Positions 6,217 through 7,863 of a stretch of 7,863 nucleotides of DNA are shown piece by piece (position 1 is the stretch's first letter; the number at the start of each line of letters is the position of its first letter). The DNA comes from Microcaldota archaeon (GTDB lineage: Archaea > Micrarchaeota > Micrarchaeia > Micrarchaeales > Micrarchaeaceae). The position numbers and the translations under genes are program-made. The notes under the pieces were generated by a model. The model saw only the letters and a list, made by a program, of their open reading frames with translations. It ran no database searches and was not told the origin of the DNA. Where the stretch lies: the NCBI GenBank assembly GCA_021793035.1, contig JAJYTM010000029.1, positions 1 through 7,863 of the forward strand, read 5' to 3'.

Positions 6217-6561
6217 CTAGTTTTTGCCTTTTTTGAACACTGACAGTATCTTTGCGACATCCTCCTGCTCAAATGCCTTTTTCTCCATCGATATGACCTG
6301 CCTGGCGAGCATTTCGTTGCCCGGCTGCACGTCTATGAGCTTGGTTATGGTATCTGGCTTCAGCAGGCCCAGCTCTTCGAGGGCCTTTCTCTGCTTATCG
6401 GACGCCGCTTCGTCTATCTTGAACTTGCTTGCGTGCTCTATCGCGAGCTGCTGCTCATATGTGGCTTCGCGCGATTTCCTCCTGCCTTCCAGTATGCCCC
6501 AGGCCTTGGTAAGCGTCACGCTGCTCTTGTCCTTTCCCTCCTTTCCTATCATCATAATCAC
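6217..6561 (-). CDS. rpoF: DNA-directed RNA polymerase subunit F (Rpo4, Rpb4 homologue)
   Basis: Subunit of the archaeal RNA polymerase stalk; with Rpo7 (subunit E) it binds emerging RNA and aids promoter opening and processivity. The product is 111-114 residues, the normal size. It begins MIGKEGKDKSSVTLTKAWGILEGR and then has TYEQQLAIEHASKF, typical of Rpo4. The C-terminal HRDC-like helical part (LLKPDTITKLIDVQPGNEMLAR, then EQEDVAKILSVFKKGK) is complete. The longest start is GTG 6561, but ATG 6555 or 6552 is more likely: a GTGAT Shine-Dalgarno-like sequence (6557-6561) sits 4 bases before ATG 6552, and relatives start MIGK. It is first in a minus-strand operon with the DUF655 and GNAT genes. 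The ribosomal protein L21e gene that often precedes rpoF is absent. Confidence 0.92.
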   Translation of the reverse strand: MIMMIGKEGKDKSSVTLTKAWGILEGRRKSREATYEQQLAIEHASKFKIDEAASDKQRKALEELGLLKPDTITKLIDVQPGNEMLARQVISMEKKAFEQEDVAKILSVFKKGKN

Positions 6562-6585
6562 GGCGACAATATGTTTTTTAACACC

Positions 6586-6600
6586 TAGTTATTTATTACT
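6586..6600 (-). promoter_or_regulatory. putative TATA box of the rpoF operon
   Basis: Read on the minus strand, AGTAATAAATAACTA is a TATA-like element whose centre is about 40 bases before the likely rpoF ATG, implying a leader of 10-15 nt that would hold the GTGAT ribosome site. A second AT-rich stretch (minus strand GTTAAAAAACATATT, about 6568-6582) is nearer and would give a leaderless mRNA. The choice between them is open. Confidence 0.35.
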
Positions 6601-6630
6601 TTTATGCTATTAGGTATTTGCCGGCAAGAG

Positions 6631-6638
6631 TATAAAAG
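6631..6638 (+). promoter_or_regulatory. TATA box of the moxR-like gene
   Basis: TATAAAAG, followed by GG, matches the archaeal box A consensus well and is the clearest in the window. It is centred about 18-21 bases before the ATGs at 6653 and 6656. This is slightly short of the usual 25-27, so the mRNA would have almost no leader or the true start may be a little further in. It lies in the 88-base divergent region shared with rpoF. Confidence 0.55.
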
Positions 6639-6649
6639 GGTTATGGTGC

Positions 6650-7567
6650 TTGATGATGGTAGATGCGAAAGAAGCGTACGACAGGGTCATGGCAGAAGTC
6701 AGAAAGCACATTGCAGGCAATGACGAGATACTTAAGCAGATATTCATAGCGCTTGTCGCCAACGGCCACGTGCTCCTTGAGGGAGTCCCTGGAGTCGCAA
6801 AGACAACGATGTCAAAGACCATGGCGGAAGCGATAAGCGCGAGCTTCGACAGGATACAGGGAATGCCGGATCTCGAGATACGCGACATAATAGGCTATAC
6901 CTACATGGATGACAATAACAACGTGCAGCTCAAGAAGGGGCCCATATTCACGAACATACTGCTAGTGGACGAGCTCAACAGGGCTCCCCCAAAGACCACT
7001 ACTGCGCTGCTGGAAGCCCTGGAAGAAAAGCAGGTAACGATAAGCGACCAGACGCTCCCGCTTTACAAGCCCTTCATAGCGCTCGCCACTCAGAACCCGC
7101 TCAATGTAGAAGGCACCACTCCGCTGCCAAAGGTGCTCGCAGACAGGTTCCTGATGAGGATTGCAGTGACCTATCCGGAGGAGGACGCGGAAAGGGCGAT
7201 ACTCAGGATAAAGGAAAAGAACGAGAAGATAGCGGTGCAGAAAGTGCTTACGATACAGGACATGATGGACATGCAGGAGCAGGCCAAGGCGATAACCATG
7301 GGCGACGATGTCGTTGAATACATAACAAACATGGTGAGGGCTACAAGAGCCGACATACACGTAGTCATGGGCGCAAGCCCCAGGGCGGACATAAGCTTCA
7401 TGAGCTGCGCCAAAGCCAAGGCGCTCATAGAGGGCAGGAAGGAGGCTACCATTGACGACATAAAGTATTTGGCGAAGCCCGTACTGAGCCACAGGATAGT
7501 GGTGCGTTCTACTGGAGGGGTGGGCGTGAACGGCATTATAGACGGGCTTGTAGCCACGCTGCACTGA
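6650..7567 (+). CDS. moxR: MoxR-family AAA+ ATPase
   Basis: A cytosolic hexameric ATPase of the MoxR/AAA_3 family, thought to act as a chaperone that remodels or activates partner proteins, often with von Willebrand A or DUF58 proteins. Motifs in the 305-residue product are Walker A GVPGVAKT (45-52), Walker B ILLVDELNRAPPKT (103-116) and LLEALEEKQVT. Sensor 1 ATQNPLNVEGTTPLP spans 146-160, with DRF, containing the likely arginine finger, at 165-167. Sensor 2 is GASPRADISF near 241-250. All ATPase residues look intact. The usual MoxR stretch resembling RIQFTPDLLPSDITG reads RIQGMPDLEIRDIIG here. The longest start is TTG 6650; ATG 6653 or 6656 is more credible. No DUF58 or VWA gene is visible. 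A pilin-like gene starts within 5-11 bases of the stop and is probably co-transcribed. Confidence 0.92.
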   Translation: MMMVDAKEAYDRVMAEVRKHIAGNDEILKQIFIALVANGHVLLEGVPGVAKTTMSKTMAEAISASFDRIQGMPDLEIRDIIGYTYMDDNNNVQLKKGPIFTNILLVDELNRAPPKTTTALLEALEEKQVTISDQTLPLYKPFIALATQNPLNVEGTTPLPKVLADRFLMRIAVTYPEEDAERAILRIKEKNEKIAVQKVLTIQDMMDMQEQAKAITMGDDVVEYITNMVRATRADIHVVMGASPRADISFMSCAKAKALIEGRKEATIDDIKYLAKPVLSHRIVVRSTGGVGVNGIIDGLVATLH

Positions 7568-7571
7568 TGTG

Positions 7572-7863
7572 ATGCTGATGGAACTGAAGCGTTTGAACTG
7601 GTTTGAAAGCCATAAGGGTTACGATGGATTCAGGTCGCAAAGCGCAATGGAGTACCTCATGACATACGGCTGGGCGATACTCATACTGGGCATAGTGGTC
7701 GCAGCAATATGGGCATTGGGGCTTTTCAGCCCAAGTACTTTCGTGAGTTCCCAATGCATAATGCCTGCTGAGTTCAGCTGCCTGAGCGCCGTGCTGTCGC
7801 AGGGCGGCAGCCTTTTCATAAACATAGAGCAGTCTACGGCTTCACCCATACTGATAACGGGCA
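7572..7863 (+). CDS. class III signal peptide (type IV pilin-like) secreted protein, 3' end outside window
   Basis: The frame is open to the right edge, giving about 97 residues. The N-terminus is a basic leader of about 24 residues (ELKRLNWFESHKGYDGFRS) followed by QSAMEYLMTYGWAIL and a hydrophobic helix (ILGIVVAAIWALGLF). This is the class III/type IV pilin-type signal, cut before the helix by an EppA/PibD-like prepilin peptidase. The helix then packs into a filament or anchors the protein in the membrane. The mature part shows two cysteines (QCIMPAEFSC) that could form a disulphide outside the cell, and a SLFINIEQSTASPILITG segment typical of beta-rich pilin-like domains in DPANN archaea. 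The start may be ATG 7572 or ATG 7578; GTGAT at 7569-7573, 4 bases before 7578, favours the latter. It follows the MoxR gene closely. Confidence 0.8.
   Translation, partial: MLMELKRLNWFESHKGYDGFRSQSAMEYLMTYGWAILILGIVVAAIWALGLFSPSTFVSSQCIMPAEFSCLSAVLSQGGSLFINIEQSTASPILITG

Noticed and set aside
6962..7564. A 200-residue minus-strand open frame opposite the MoxR gene
   Set aside because: The MoxR motifs on the plus strand run through the whole stretch; the reverse frame has shadow-like Tyr/His/Leu-rich composition.
6650..7567. Reading the AAA+ protein as a Mg-chelatase ChlI subunit or an MCM-like helicase
   Set aside because: The GVPGVAKT, DELNRAPPKT, ATQNP and GASPRA motifs are those of MoxR, and the extra inserts of ChlI or MCM proteins are absent.
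1..7863. CRISPR array, insertion sequence, integrase site or toxin-antitoxin/defence module
   Set aside because: No spaced direct repeats, no terminal inverted repeats with a transposase, and no recognised defence or toxin gene were seen. The tRNA has no partial duplicate nearby that would mark an attachment site.

Overview
The window looks like chromosomal DNA of a small-genome archaeon, most probably of the DPANN group. The Micrarchaeota (ARMAN-2-like) are my best guess from codon habits and protein motifs; no search was possible. Archaeal markers are aIF5B, archaeal-type methionine adenosyltransferase, RNA polymerase subunit F (Rpo4), the archaeal DUF655 protein, a tRNA gene without encoded CCA, TATA boxes about 25 bp before start codons, and a class III (pilin-type) signal peptide with the QSAMEYLMTYGWAI signature I associate with DPANN secreted proteins. 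Isoleucine is mostly ATA and arginine often AGG in all genes, so nothing here stands out as recently acquired.

Layout. Positions 1-428 hold the C-terminal end of an unrecognised protein, followed by a hairpin plus T-rich tract that looks like a terminator. Next come dTMP kinase (510-1088), a minus-strand tRNA-Val(CAC) (1103-1174), and a divergent PduO-type cobalamin adenosyltransferase (1235-1786). Then come aIF5B (1912-3669) and methionine adenosyltransferase (3757-4992), each with its own likely promoter. A minus-strand operon follows, in transcription order rpoF (6561-6217), DUF655 OB-fold/HhH protein (6183-5605) and a GNAT acetyltransferase (5604-5011). It converges on the methionine adenosyltransferase gene. 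Divergent from rpoF is a MoxR AAA+ ATPase (about 6653-7567), closely followed by a pilin-like secreted protein that runs off the right edge.

The genes are mainly housekeeping: nucleotide metabolism, cofactor activation, SAM synthesis, translation initiation and transcription. rpoF-DUF655 is a known conserved archaeal pair, often followed by the rRNA methylase gene ksgA; here an acetyltransferase gene occupies that place. No gap without a gene exceeds 300 bases. I see no CRISPR array, insertion sequence, integrase or long repeat, and no clear sign of an undescribed system. The best leads are the MoxR/pilin-like pair, the acetyltransferase in the ksgA position, the pre-tRNA with pairing flanks under a shared divergent promoter, and the changed active-site motifs of the cobalamin adenosyltransferase.
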